Assembly (NCBI RefSeq): GCF_000160535.1
Contig: NZ_GG704780.1
Span: 784,519-844,493 of the forward strand
Source of the DNA: Hallella bergensis DSM 17361
GTDB taxonomy: Bacteria > Bacteroidota > Bacteroidia > Bacteroidales > Bacteroidaceae
Reading direction: 5' to 3'
DNA: 59,975 bases
Shown here: positions 48,492 through 57,363 of the stretch, piece by piece
Layout: every line of letters starts with the position of its first letter
How positions within the stretch are numbered: the stretch's first letter is position 1
Made by a program: the position numbers and the translations under genes
Notes under the pieces: model-generated
What the model saw: only the letters and a program-made list of their open reading frames with translations
What the model was told of the DNA's origin: nothing
The model's database searches: none

Positions 48492-49544
48492 TTATTTCTC
48501 CGACTTCTCCTTGATGGCATCCATGATCAGCTTTTCAAGCTCCTCACTGAGTTCGGGATTGTCGCGCAAAATGGCCATTGAGGCATCACGTCCCTGCGCC
48601 AACTTCGAGTCGTTATAGCTGTACCAGCTTCCGCTTTTCTTGATAATATCGTATTCCACACCCAGGTCGAGGATCTCGCCCACCTTGTTGATGCCCTGAC
48701 CATACAAGATATCAAACTCGGCACGGAGGAAGGGCGGGGCCACCTTGTTCTTCGCCACCTTCACCTTGGCGCGGTTGCCATACACCCTGTCGCCATCTTT
48801 CAGGCTCGTGGACTTGCGTATATCCAACCTCACGGAGGCATAGAACTTCAGCGCATTACCGCCTGTGGTGGTCTCCGTAGGGCCAAACGTCATACCAATC
48901 TTCTCACGCAACTGGTTGATGAAGATGCAACACGTATTGGTTTTGGCTATGGTCGACGTGAGCTTGCGCAGTGCCTGACTCATCAACCGCGCCTGCAAGC
49001 CCAGCATCGAGTCGCCCATTTCGCCGTCGATTTCCTTTTTTGGAGTCAACGCCGCCACCGAGTCGATGACCAATATGTCTACTGCCGAGCTGCTGATCAG
49101 CTGGTCGGCAATCTGCAAGGCCTGCTCGCCATTGTCGGGTTGCGATATCCACAGGTTGTCCACATCCACCCCGAGCTGCTGTGCGTAGACCCGGTCGAAG
49201 GCATGCTCTGCATCAATGAATGCAGCTATGCCACCCAACTTCTGTGCCTCGGCGATGGCGTGAATGGCCAATGTGGTTTTTCCCGACGATTCCGGGCCAT
49301 AGATTTCTATCACCCTACCACGGGGATAGCCACCCACTCCCAGCGCTACGTCAAGGCCGATTGAGCCGGTGGGAATAACATCCACGGGCTCCACATTCTC
49401 GTCGCCCATGCGCATGATGGCGCCCTTGCCAAAGTCTTTCTCTATCTTCGACATGGCTGCCTGCAAAGCTTTCAGCTTGGCATCCTTTTCCTTTGTGTTC
49501 TTCGCTTGCTTTTCTGCAGCCACTTCTTCTTCTGATTTTGCCAT
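48492..49544 (-). CDS. recA: Recombinase RecA
   Basis: A 350-residue ATP-dependent strand-exchange protein. Walker [12 protein letters not shown] (about residues 79-89), Walker [13 protein letters not shown], loop L2 region [25 protein letters not shown] and the C-terminal domain are all present. The N-terminus carries about 25 extra charged residues ([20 protein letters not shown]) before the core, common in Bacteroidetes. I saw no SOS-box-like palindrome upstream. The 150-bp gap to the next gene upstream has no clear promoter either. Confidence 0.97.
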   Translation of the reverse strand: MAKSEEEVAAEKQAKNTKEKDAKLKALQAAMSKIEKDFGKGAIMRMGDENVEPVDVIPTGSIGLDVALGVGGYPRGRVIEIYGPESSGKTTLAIHAIAEAQKLGGIAAFIDAEHAFDRVYAQQLGVDVDNLWISQPDNGEQALQIADQLISSSAVDILVIDSVAALTPKKEIDGEMGDSMLGLQARLMSQALRKLTSTIAKTNTCCIFINQLREKIGMTFGPTETTTGGNALKFYASVRLDIRKSTSLKDGDRVYGNRAKVKVAKNKVAPPFLRAEFDILYGQGINKVGEILDLGVEYDIIKKSGSWYSYNDSKLAQGRDASMAILRDNPELSEELEKLIMDAIKEKSEK

Positions 49545-49693
49545 TTTTTATTATAAATAGATGTGCCCGTCTCCACCCGCGAGGGGGGAACGCCGAGTCG
49601 CATATACAAGTCTCGGCCGAGCTGTTGTTACCATTCGTTTTGTCTTGATATTCTTCGATAAACCTCCCGGCAGCGTTTTGCCGGAGCACGTTC

Positions 49694-50983
49694 CTACAGT
49701 TCGAGGTCCACATCAAACTTCTCGTGCCAGGGCAGTCCCTGTGCACCCACCACCTCCAAGAACGGATCCGGGTCGAAGTCCTCTACATTCCACACGCCGG
49801 GCTTGCTCCACAGTCCCTTGAGGAACATCATCGCCCCGGCCATCGCCGGCACACCCGTCGTGTAGCTCACACCCTGCATGCCCGTTTCCTTGTAGGCATC
49901 CTGATGCTTACAGTTGTTATAGATATAATAGGTGCGCTCCTTACCGTCTTTCATGCCCCGTATGCGACAGCCGATAGACGTCTCGCCCTCGTAGTTCTCA
50001 CCCAGATCCTGCGGGTTGGGCAGCACGGCCTTGAGAAACTGCAACGGCACGATGTTCACCTTCACGCTCTTGCCCGACCCGTCGGCCAGTTCGGCTTCAT
50101 ATTCCACCTTGTCTATACGGCTCATGCCCAAATTCTGAATACAGTCCAGATAGGTGAGGTAAGGCTTGCCAAACGTCATCCAGAAGCGCGCGCGTTTGAT
50201 GGTGGGATAGTTTTTCACCAGACTCTCCAACTCCTCGTGATGCATCAGATAGCTGTCGCGTGGCCCGATGTTGGGATAGGTGAGGTCTTTGTGCACAGCC
50301 AGCGGTTCGGTCTCAATCCATTCGCCGTCTTCGTAGTACAGACCCTTTTGTGTAATCTCACGGATGTTGATTTCGGGATTGAAGTTAGTGGCAAAGGCCT
50401 TGTGGTGGTTGCCGGCATTGCAGTCCACGATGTCCAAATAGTGTATCTCGTCAAAGTGGTGCTTGGCCGCATACGCAGTGTAGGCCTGCGACACGCCCGG
50501 GTCGAAACCGCAACCGAGGATCGCCGTCAGTCCAGCCTTCTCAAACTTGTCCTTGTAGGCCCACTGCCAACTGTATTCAAAGTGAGCCTCATCCTTGGGT
50601 TCATAGTTGGCCGTGTCGAGATAGTTGCAGCCGCAGGCCAGACAGGCCTCCATGATAGTCAGGTCCTGATAGGGCAGCGCAAGGTTAATAACCAGGTCGG
50701 GCTGATAGCTACCCAACAGCTCTTTCAGCTGCTCCACGTCGTCGGCATCCACGCCGGCAGTCTGGATGTCCATCTTGTAGCCCTTGGCATGAATGTCTGC
50801 CACCAGCTTGTCACACTTTTCCTTGCGGCGGCTGGCAATCATCAACTCCTTGAAAACATCCTGGTTTTGCACAATCTTGAAGGCGCAAACCGTGGCCACG
50901 CCACCAGCACCAATCATCAGCACTCTCCCCTTTCCCGTTGCCGCGGTCTTCGCCGCAACCTTTTCTTTCTGCATATCGTTCAT
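49694..50983 (-). CDS. Saccharopine dehydrogenase family protein (carboxynorspermidine dehydrogenase-like)
   Basis: A 429-residue NAD(P)-dependent enzyme. Rossmann motif GAGGVATVCAFKIVQ (about residues 26-40), then LVINLALPYQDLTIMEACLACGCNYLDTANYE and GCGFDPGVSQAYTAYA, characteristic of the carboxynorspermidine/carboxyspermidine dehydrogenase branch rather than of true saccharopine dehydrogenase. That enzyme condenses L-aspartate semialdehyde with a diamine in the alternative spermidine pathway of Bacteroidetes. The matching carboxynorspermidine decarboxylase gene is not nearby. recA lies downstream on the same strand. Confidence 0.85.
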   Translation of the reverse strand: MNDMQKEKVAAKTAATGKGRVLMIGAGGVATVCAFKIVQNQDVFKELMIASRRKEKCDKLVADIHAKGYKMDIQTAGVDADDVEQLKELLGSYQPDLVINLALPYQDLTIMEACLACGCNYLDTANYEPKDEAHFEYSWQWAYKDKFEKAGLTAILGCGFDPGVSQAYTAYAAKHHFDEIHYLDIVDCNAGNHHKAFATNFNPEINIREITQKGLYYEDGEWIETEPLAVHKDLTYPNIGPRDSYLMHHEELESLVKNYPTIKRARFWMTFGKPYLTYLDCIQNLGMSRIDKVEYEAELADGSGKSVKVNIVPLQFLKAVLPNPQDLGENYEGETSIGCRIRGMKDGKERTYYIYNNCKHQDAYKETGMQGVSYTTGVPAMAGAMMFLKGLWSKPGVWNVEDFDPDPFLEVVGAQGLPWHEKFDVDLEL

Positions 50984-51006
50984 CGTCTTATCTCTTTTTT
51001 TATGTA

Positions 51007-51594
51007 TTATTTCTGGTTCGTGATCTCTTCTCCCCGTATTCCCATCGCACTCATGAGCGAATAACCCAGGATTTCCTGACGGAAGTTGCCTCCGCCCATG
51101 GGCTGCATGGCAAACACGGTGATGCGTTTGTCGTCGGGCGCCTGGCGCAGCAGGTGACGAATCTCGTCGTAGATGCTTCCCTCCTCGCCGTTGGGAACAA
51201 TCATTAGCCGCTTCACATCCTTGTGTCCGACCATGGTTCCAATCACATCGAGCAGGTATTCATCCTTCGACACCATCTCGCCCACGGCAACCGAATTGAC
51301 AAGAAACTCTCCGAGGTGCTCATCCTTGAAGGCCTGGGCATTGAGTTCGGTGTCGTAGGCCGAGGGCCTGAAATTCTCCAGCCGGTGTTTGTCGTGCCCA
51401 TGCACGAGCACCACCTGGGTCTCATGCGGTGCGCCGTCGCCGCGCAGACCACCGTCCAGCGCCACGTTCACCACCCACTGACTGAGGTCGGCCGGAGGAA
51501 TGGCGCGACCCAACATGCGTTCAAATTGCACAGTGAGCTGAAATGCAACATAGTCGGCATAGTCCGCATCGACAAGTATCACATTTTCGCTCAT
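51007..51594 (-). CDS. DUF6621 family protein
   Basis: A 195-residue soluble protein of a Bacteroidetes-only family, function unknown. It opens with MSENVILVDADYADYVAFQLTVQFERMLGR. It contains VVLVHGHDKHRLENFRPS, SVAVGEMVSKDEYLLDVIG and RLMIVPNGEEGSIYDEI, and ends FRQEILGYSLMSAMGIRGEE. Upstream ATGs at 51624 and 51693 are rejected because the -7 box at 51629-51636 would leave them untranscribed or leaderless. It precedes the saccharopine-dehydrogenase-like gene by 23 bp, so the two probably share a transcript. Confidence 0.75.
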   Translation of the reverse strand: MSENVILVDADYADYVAFQLTVQFERMLGRAIPPADLSQWVVNVALDGGLRGDGAPHETQVVLVHGHDKHRLENFRPSAYDTELNAQAFKDEHLGEFLVNSVAVGEMVSKDEYLLDVIGTMVGHKDVKRLMIVPNGEEGSIYDEIRHLLRQAPDDKRITVFAMQPMGGGNFRQEILGYSLMSAMGIRGEEITNQK

Positions 51595-51628
51595 TTTCAC
51601 GTTGCTTGTATCTTGCAAGTTCATATTG

Positions 51629-51636
51629 CAAAGATA
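51629..51636 (-). promoter_or_regulatory. -7 element for the DUF6621 gene
   Basis: The complement reads TATCTTTG. The transcript start near 51622 decides the start codon at 51594. Confidence 0.6.
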
Positions 51637-51753
51637 CCTTTTTATTTTCATTGGAACAAGCGATTGTGCAAAAAACAAAGACTTGCCCAACACGCTCCCA
51701 GCCGACGCCCTTCCGTTGCCTCCTACCCGCCCCGACCACCGAGGTGCAGCCGG

Positions 51754-52842
51754 CTAATGGCGATGTTTCGGCAGCGGTTCGATCAGGCGGATATAGTCGC
51801 CGTAGCCCTCGCGTTCCATCTGTTCTTTGGGCACAAAGCGCAACGAGGCACTGTTGATGCAATAGCGCAGTCCGCCACTTTCCCGGGGACCATCGTCAAA
51901 CACATGTCCCAGATGGGCATTCCCCACGGCACTGCGCACCTCGGTTCGGTGCATCCCGTGCGACGAATCGTGCTTTTCTTCCAGCAGATGCCTGTCGATG
52001 GGCTTGCTGAAGGCCGGCCACCCGCATCCCGACTCAAATTTATCGGTAGAGAGAAAGAGTGGTTCACCGGTGGTGACGTCCACGTAGATGCCCGGACGGA
52101 ACTCATCGTTATATTCATTCTGATACGGCCGCTCCGTAGCCCCGTGCTGGGTCACCTCATATTGCAGGTCGGTCAACTGTTTCCTCAACTCGTCATCCCC
52201 CTTTTTTGCATAGTTCCTCACGGCCGTCGCGGGACGGTTGGCTTGGCGTGCCATCTCAAACAGCGCCTGCGGAATATGACAATATCCGCCCGGATTCTTT
52301 TCTAAATAATCCTGGTGATAGTCTTCCGCCCTGTAAAAATTCTTCAGCGGCAGCACCTCGATCATCACCGCCCTGTCGTATTGCTTGCGCAGCTTATCCA
52401 TCTCGCCGCGTATCATGGGCACGTCAGCCTCGTCGGTGTAGTATATTCCGGTACGGTATTGCGTACCCACATCTCCTCCCTGTCGGTTCAGCGTTGTGGG
52501 ATCGATGGTCTGGAAATAGAGCTGTAGCAGCAGCGAGAGCGACAACCTGTGCGGGTCATACACCACGCGAACGGTCTCTGCAAAGCCCGTCGTGTCGGTG
52601 CACACCTCCTCATACGTCGGGTCTGTCCCCCGTCCGTTGGCATATCCCACCTCGGTTTCAACCACGCCGTCGATCTGCCTTAAAAACTGTTCGGTACCCC
52701 AAAAGCAGCCGCCGGCCAAATAGAGTTCAGCTTGTTGTTTCATTCTGTCTTCCTTTTCTTTGAATGACTGCGCCCGGCCATGACAGTTCATGAAGAGCAC
52801 GGCGAGCAGCAGACACAGGGTTTGTATTGCGGATTTACTCAA
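51754..52842 (-). CDS. msrAB: Exported MsrA-MsrB fusion, peptide methionine sulfoxide reductase
   Basis: A 362-residue fusion repairing both S- and R-methionine sulfoxide. Signal peptide ([24 protein letters not shown]), then MsrA (about 38-195) with nucleophile C46 in [10 protein letters not shown]. MsrB follows (about 205-355) with [14 protein letters not shown] and nucleophile C328 in [11 protein letters not shown]. The zinc-binding CxxC pairs of many MsrB proteins are not evident. Export implies repair of envelope proteins, as with other Gram-negative periplasmic Msr systems. A -7 box (complement TAGATTTG) lies at 52867-52874. Confidence 0.95.
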   Translation of the reverse strand: MSKSAIQTLCLLLAVLFMNCHGRAQSFKEKEDRMKQQAELYLAGGCFWGTEQFLRQIDGVVETEVGYANGRGTDPTYEEVCTDTTGFAETVRVVYDPHRLSLSLLLQLYFQTIDPTTLNRQGGDVGTQYRTGIYYTDEADVPMIRGEMDKLRKQYDRAVMIEVLPLKNFYRAEDYHQDYLEKNPGGYCHIPQALFEMARQANRPATAVRNYAKKGDDELRKQLTDLQYEVTQHGATERPYQNEYNDEFRPGIYVDVTTGEPLFLSTDKFESGCGWPAFSKPIDRHLLEEKHDSSHGMHRTEVRSAVGNAHLGHVFDDGPRESGGLRYCINSASLRFVPKEQMEREGYGDYIRLIEPLPKHRH

Positions 52843-52866
52843 TTGTCATGGTGTTGGTTCTATGTA

Positions 52867-52874
52867 CAAATCTA
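52867..52874 (-). promoter_or_regulatory. -7 element for msrAB
   Basis: The complement reads TAGATTTG, 25 bp before the ATG. Confidence 0.5.
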
Positions 52875-52999
52875 TCGAAAAATACGAAATCTCACAAAAT
52901 TATTTCCTTAAAAAACACAAACACGCAGGCCTTCCCCGGTGGCAACGCTGCACAAAAATGTAAAAGAATCTTTGCAAAAACCGTACGTTGGTTTTGAGT

Positions 53000-53275
53000 A
53001 CATCCAGAGCAAAAGACGCCATGTTTTCGCCGTTAAAATCAATCCAAATGAGCAAGAATATTCAGAGCCGATGCGGTTAGGCGCTCATCGCCGGGCGGTT
53101 TGAGTCTGAACGCTGCGCGACGGAGCCGCGATCGCCGTGCGATTGGGCTCGAACCGCACTACCATTGGGTATCTAACCGCGACCAATAAAATAAGGATAC
53201 CATGGCCAAAGTTGATAAATCTCTGATTGTTAGCTCGTTGCAAACTTTGCGATTTTTCGCGTATTTCGTCCTCCG
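53000..53275 (+). repeat. Structured intergenic repeat, copy 3 (diverged)
   Basis: Clearly related to copies 1 and 2 in order and in short blocks: CCAGAGCAAAAGACGCCATGTTTT, GATGCGGTTAGG, GCTGCGCGACGG, GTGCGATTGGGCTC, AACCGCGACC, and a tail like TGCGATTTTTCGCG (blocks listed separately, not contiguous). Sequence identity is low, yet the same interior stem forms: GCGGTTTGAGTCT (53095-53107) with GGGCTCGAACCGC (53145-53157), all 13 positions paired including three T-G. It fills most of the 52843-53514 gap, which has no gene. Confidence 0.7.
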
Positions 53276-53468
53276 AGGTTTTTGTTTTTCAACTCGGCAA
53301 ACCTGCGAAGGTGTTTGTCATAAAAATTGTATGTAGCGAGCTACGCGGCAACACCCCTCCCACCGCAAAACGCGGGTCGTTCAACATACCAATTCTGCAA
53401 TTTAATATAATATGACATCTGCTAAACATATTTTTGAGGCAACAGCGTGCAGTATTCGCAAATTTTAG

Positions 53469-53476
53469 TAACTTTG
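53469..53476 (+). promoter_or_regulatory. -7 element for the purF-like gene
   Basis: TAACTTTG, 38 bp before the ATG. No matching -33 box at normal spacing. Confidence 0.55.
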
Positions 53477-53514
53477 CCACCGAAATTTGATAAATCAAAA
53501 AATTCTACGTTATT

Positions 53515-54924
53515 ATGGGTGGCATCTTTGGAACGATATCTCAAAAGGATTGCGTCAACGATTTATTTTACGGTACCGATTATAATTCTCATTTGGGCAC
53601 TCGGCGTGCCGGTATGGTTACTTTCGACAAGGAGCGGGGATTCAACCGGTCTATCCACAGTTTGGAAAGGAGTTACTTCCGGTCGAAGTTTGAGGACGAC
53701 CTCGACAAGTTTTGTGGCAACCAGGGCATTGGCGTCATCAGCGACACCGACCCGCAGCCCATCATCGTCAATTCCCACTTGGGACGCTACGCGGTGGTCA
53801 CGGTGGCCAAGGTGAACAACCTGACCGACATTGCCGACGACCTGCTCAAGAACCGCATGCACCTCAGCGAACTGTCGGCCAACACACTGAACCAGACGGA
53901 GTTGGTGGCTCTGCTCATCAACATGGGCGACACGTTTGTCGAGGGCATCAACAATGTTTACCGCCGCATCAAGGGGTCGTGCTCCATGCTCATTCTGACC
54001 GAGGACGGCATCATTGCCGCGCGCGACTTCCTGGGACGCACGCCGCTCATCATCGGGCATAAGGAGGGGGCCTACGCGGTGTCGAGCGAGTCGTCGTGTT
54101 TCCCCAATCTGGATTACGACACGGTGCGCGATATTGCTCCGGGCGAAATTGTGCGCCTGCGTGCTGATGGCGTCGAGGTGTTGCAGCAGTCCTCCGGCAA
54201 ACAGCAGGTGTGCTCGTTCCTGTGGGTGTACTACGGATTCCCCACCAGTGCTTACGAAAACATCAACGTGGAAGAGGCGCGTGAGCGAAACGGACGCATG
54301 ATGGGCGAGGAGGACGACACGCCGGCCGACTTCGTTTGCGGCATCCCCGACTCGGGAGTGGGCATGGCCGTGGGCTATGCGCAGGGACACAACATTCCCT
54401 ATCGCCGCGCCGTACTGAAATACACGCCCACCTGGCCCCGCAGTTTCACGCCGAGCGATCAGGCTCGCCGCAACTTAGTGGCCAAGATGAAACTCATTCC
54501 CAACAAAGCTTTTCTGAAGGGACAGCGCGTGGTGTTCTGCGACGACTCCATCGTGCGGGGTACGCAGTTGCGCGACAACGTGCGCACCTTCTTCGACGCC
54601 GGCGCCAAGGAGGTGCATGTGCGCATCTCGTGTCCGCCGCTGGTCTATGGTTGCCCCTTCATCGGGTTCACCTCGCAGAAGAGCGATATGGAGCTGATCA
54701 CGCGGCGCATCATCGACGAGTTTGAAGGCGATGGCCCGAAGAATCTCGAGAAATATGCCACCACCGACTCGCCGGAATATCAGCGCATGGTAGACGAAAT
54801 TGCCCGCCGGCTGGGTCTCTCCACACTCCGCTTTGCCAAACTCGAAACACTCGTCAAGAGCATCGGCCTACCCAAGTGCAAACTCTGCACCCACTGCTTC
54901 GATGGCAGCAGCTATGTTTTGTAA
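53515..54924 (+). CDS. purF: PurF-like amidophosphoribosyltransferase lacking the glutaminase cysteine
   Basis: A 469-residue homologue of glutamine PRPP amidotransferase (first step of purine synthesis). The N-terminal Ntn domain begins MGGIFGTIS where active PurF has MCGI: the codon after ATG is GGT, so the nucleophilic Cys is replaced by Gly. The rest of the fold is kept (GTDYNSHLGTRRAGM, LGRYAVVTVAKVNNL, RDFLGRTPL, ESSCFPNL). The PRPP loop VVFCDDSIVRGTQ (residues 339-351) is intact. Cysteines at 233 (VCSFLW), 380 (GCPF) and 455/458/461 (KCKLCTHC) match the iron-sulfur ligand pattern of the Bacillus-type enzyme. It may be ammonia-dependent, regulatory or inactive. The symbol reflects homology only. 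Confidence 0.82.
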   Translation: MGGIFGTISQKDCVNDLFYGTDYNSHLGTRRAGMVTFDKERGFNRSIHSLERSYFRSKFEDDLDKFCGNQGIGVISDTDPQPIIVNSHLGRYAVVTVAKVNNLTDIADDLLKNRMHLSELSANTLNQTELVALLINMGDTFVEGINNVYRRIKGSCSMLILTEDGIIAARDFLGRTPLIIGHKEGAYAVSSESSCFPNLDYDTVRDIAPGEIVRLRADGVEVLQQSSGKQQVCSFLWVYYGFPTSAYENINVEEARERNGRMMGEEDDTPADFVCGIPDSGVGMAVGYAQGHNIPYRRAVLKYTPTWPRSFTPSDQARRNLVAKMKLIPNKAFLKGQRVVFCDDSIVRGTQLRDNVRTFFDAGAKEVHVRISCPPLVYGCPFIGFTSQKSDMELITRRIIDEFEGDGPKNLEKYATTDSPEYQRMVDEIARRLGLSTLRFAKLETLVKSIGLPKCKLCTHCFDGSSYVL

Positions 54925-55044
54925 TTCAAAATTCATAATTCAAAATTCAAAATTAGGCTAACGCCTTCCAATTCAAAATTCATAATTCACAATTCACAAT
55001 TGGCTGCGCGTTGATTCTTAACTCTTCCCTCTTCACTCTTAATT
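54925..55044. repeat. AATTCACAATT tract, second occurrence
   Basis: Words of AATTCAAAATTCATAATT type, then GGCTGCGCGTTGATTCTTAACTC and CTTCACTCTT (separate blocks), repeat the module seen at 31297-31482. It directly abuts the purF-like stop codon. Confidence 0.65.
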
Positions 55045-55131
55045 GAACTGGTAGCAGGAGGTCGTGAATGTCGTGAACGTCGTTGCAAAATACGCTTTGT
55101 GGCTTAATTAAAAATTCGTTGCTAAAACGTA

Positions 55132-55164
55132 GGGGCGTGATGAAATCACGCCCCGTTTGTGTTT
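55132..55164. terminator. Terminator between the purF-like gene and the DUF3857-like gene
   Basis: GGGGCGTGAT and ATCACGCCCC form a perfect 10-bp stem with a GAA loop (55132-55154), followed by GTTTGTGTTTG. On the other strand ACGTTTTAGC follows, so it may serve both convergent genes. Confidence 0.7.
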
Positions 55165-55187
55165 GTCATCTTCCGTATGCTGTTTGC

Positions 55188-57359
55188 TTACTTCCTGATC
55201 ACGGTCTGTATGGTCGTGAATGCGTTGGTGGCATCGATAATCTGGAGCAGTTTGTCCCAGTTGGCTGCCGGCTCATGCTTGTGGTTATAGGTTCTCACCA
55301 CATTGATGAGCAGTTTGCCATTCTCTGCCGATGCTTTGGAAACAAAGGAGCCGCACTCGTTGGTCACATTCTTGCGGAGTTGGTTCAGCGCGTCTGCCGA
55401 CACTTTGTATCCCTCAGGCAACGCAATCTCCACGTTCCATATCGCTTGCCGGGGCGAAATCATGTCGATGTCGGCTGTGCGGTGGCGCTGCTGTCCCTCC
55501 ACCTTCAGCACATCTCCCAGCATCTTGCCGGTTGATAGGATGAGGTTGCGACCGGCTTTCTTCACCATTCCTTCCATGGCATAGTTGGCGGTGTAGGCCA
55601 AACTGCGGTTTTTCTTGGACGTACCCACCGATACAACCTTGCAGTCTTTGATGTTCTTCGGAGCCTCGTCCCAATAGCCCTTGACCAGATCTTTCAACCT
55701 TTCCTGCTGTTTTTCCATGGCCTTGTCCACCGTTTGCTGTTCGGCCTCAACCTTCCTCTTGCCCTGCGTTTCCGTAAAGGGTTTGGCATCAGTCACCCGG
55801 TCGAGATAGGAGTCGTACACATCTTTCAATGTAAGAATTTCCGTGCCCAGCATCTCGCGCATATTACCGGTGGCACTATGTTCGTGATTGATGGCCAGTT
55901 CGTTACCGTTTTCTATCTTTGCATTGAGCGTGTAGACATTCTGATTGTCCTCAGCCTTGCTGGCGGGCAACACAAAGACCGGATAGTCGCTCTTGGCTTC
56001 CTTCTTGTTCTCCGGACTGAGTATGGCCTTGCGACCCTGCATGTCGCATCTCAGTTCCCCTGCCACGTTGAGCGACGGGCACCACGAATAGTAGCGCTCC
56101 CCCTCCTTGAGGTAGAGAAACGGTATGCCGTTAGCATAGACCGACAGTTGGTCTATAGGCTCGACACCGTCCATCGTGGTGTATCCGATTTTCGTTTTCT
56201 TAATGCCGGCCTGCGCGAGTCGCAACTGCAGGTTGTAGGCAAACCGGCGCAGCGAAGCATCGGTGACACGATCCCTGGCGTATGCAAAGCACAGCAAGTC
56301 GTAGACATAGTCGGCACGGTCGGTGATGTTTGGAAACTTCTTGATAGCAGCCTTGCACTGTTTCTTGAGATCTTTGTGGCCCTCATATTCGAATGTCACA
56401 ACACGAAAAAACTCTATCGCATCGTCCTGTATGGCCTTGGCGGTGGGATTAGCCTGCAACCCCTTATGTCTGGAACTGGGCGGAATAAACTCACCCTTGA
56501 GTCGCTTGCCCTGAATGTTGAGTACCGTGATGGGCGAGTGATCCATCGGATTATACCACAGGTCGGGGTCCGTGTTTTCCACGTTGGTCACCTCGGCATC
56601 GAGGATGATGTTCTTCTCTTCATCGGTGCTTTGCTTAAAGTCGGGTGCACCGTTGAGCGTGCGGTATTGCGTGGTGAGGTCCTTGTCTATCACGCAGTGT
56701 ACTTTCTTCCACAACATGGGGTATTCGTCCTGATAAGAGATGAAGAAGGGTTCCATGGTGTGCTCCTCCAACTTCTTCTCCTCGTAGGTGAAGATATCGA
56801 TGTTGTCGCCGATGGCCAGTCCCGGCACGGCCAGCTTCTGACCTTTCTCCTTATCGTTTTTCCCCTCGGCGGTGTTCACGTAGTCGTCGGTGCTGACTTC
56901 CCTTATGGTGCCGTCGGGCTTGATAACCCTCACACCAAGCACTTGCTGCACTTTCTCGCTCCAGCCAAACCGGTTTCGGCGGTAGTAGGAAATGAAGTCG
57001 AACTCGGAATACTTCTTGAGTGCTGCCTGGTCGTTGATGTGTATGCACACACGGTTGAGATCGCTGGAGATAATGTTCCGCTTCATCGTGATACTAAGAT
57101 TGATCAACGAGAAGAGATCCAAGCGCGTCTTCTGGGTGACACTCACATCGCGGTAGGCTGCCACGATAACTGCACTCTCGTTCTTGTACTTGGCCGGAAT
57201 GTCGGTGTTCTTAAACTGCGGGAGGTCCATGGCCCATACGTTTTGCCTTATCGTATCGGCAAAGGCCTTGTACTTCTCCAACTTGTCGGCATACACGCCC
57301 GTAGTGCCCATCAGCAGCAACGTGCATAGGCACAGCAACATTTTGCTTACTCTGTTCAT
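55188..57359 (-). CDS. Exported DUF3857/transglutaminase-like protein without catalytic cysteine
   Basis: A 723-residue exported protein (signal MNRVSKMLLCLCTLLLMGTTGVYA). The N-terminal half resembles DUF3857: ESAVIVAAYRDVSV, RRNRFGWSEKVQQVLGVRVIKPDGTIREV and the following LAIGDNIDIFTYE. The middle (about 370-500) follows the helix pattern of a transglutaminase core (ADYVYDLLCFAYARDRVTD, LAQAGIKKTKIGYTTMDG) but has no G-D-C motif. A C-terminal basic, beta-rich region includes EGYKVSADALNQLRKNVTNECGS. It lies 4 bp after the related 612-residue gene, so the two are co-expressed and may interact. Function unknown. Confidence 0.75.
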   Translation of the reverse strand: MNRVSKMLLCLCTLLLMGTTGVYADKLEKYKAFADTIRQNVWAMDLPQFKNTDIPAKYKNESAVIVAAYRDVSVTQKTRLDLFSLINLSITMKRNIISSDLNRVCIHINDQAALKKYSEFDFISYYRRNRFGWSEKVQQVLGVRVIKPDGTIREVSTDDYVNTAEGKNDKEKGQKLAVPGLAIGDNIDIFTYEEKKLEEHTMEPFFISYQDEYPMLWKKVHCVIDKDLTTQYRTLNGAPDFKQSTDEEKNIILDAEVTNVENTDPDLWYNPMDHSPITVLNIQGKRLKGEFIPPSSRHKGLQANPTAKAIQDDAIEFFRVVTFEYEGHKDLKKQCKAAIKKFPNITDRADYVYDLLCFAYARDRVTDASLRRFAYNLQLRLAQAGIKKTKIGYTTMDGVEPIDQLSVYANGIPFLYLKEGERYYSWCPSLNVAGELRCDMQGRKAILSPENKKEAKSDYPVFVLPASKAEDNQNVYTLNAKIENGNELAINHEHSATGNMREMLGTEILTLKDVYDSYLDRVTDAKPFTETQGKRKVEAEQQTVDKAMEKQQERLKDLVKGYWDEAPKNIKDCKVVSVGTSKKNRSLAYTANYAMEGMVKKAGRNLILSTGKMLGDVLKVEGQQRHRTADIDMISPRQAIWNVEIALPEGYKVSADALNQLRKNVTNECGSFVSKASAENGKLLINVVRTYNHKHEPAANWDKLLQIIDATNAFTTIQTVIRK

Positions 57360-57363
57360 TATA

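Noticed and set aside
51595..51693. N-terminal extension of the DUF6621 protein to ATG 51624 or 51693.
   Set aside because: A -7 box at 51629-51636 places these codons upstream of, or at, the transcript start. The conserved family start is MSENVILVDADY.
55734..57329. A 531-codon open frame on the plus strand opposite the DUF3857-like gene, with similar long antisense frames at 35079-36356, 49724-51064, 51223-52305, 34280-35140 and 6931-8001.
   Set aside because: Each lies wholly over a gene with clear domains on the other strand. Strong third-position bias in these GC-richer genes keeps the opposite frame open. None shows recognisable motifs or its own promoter.
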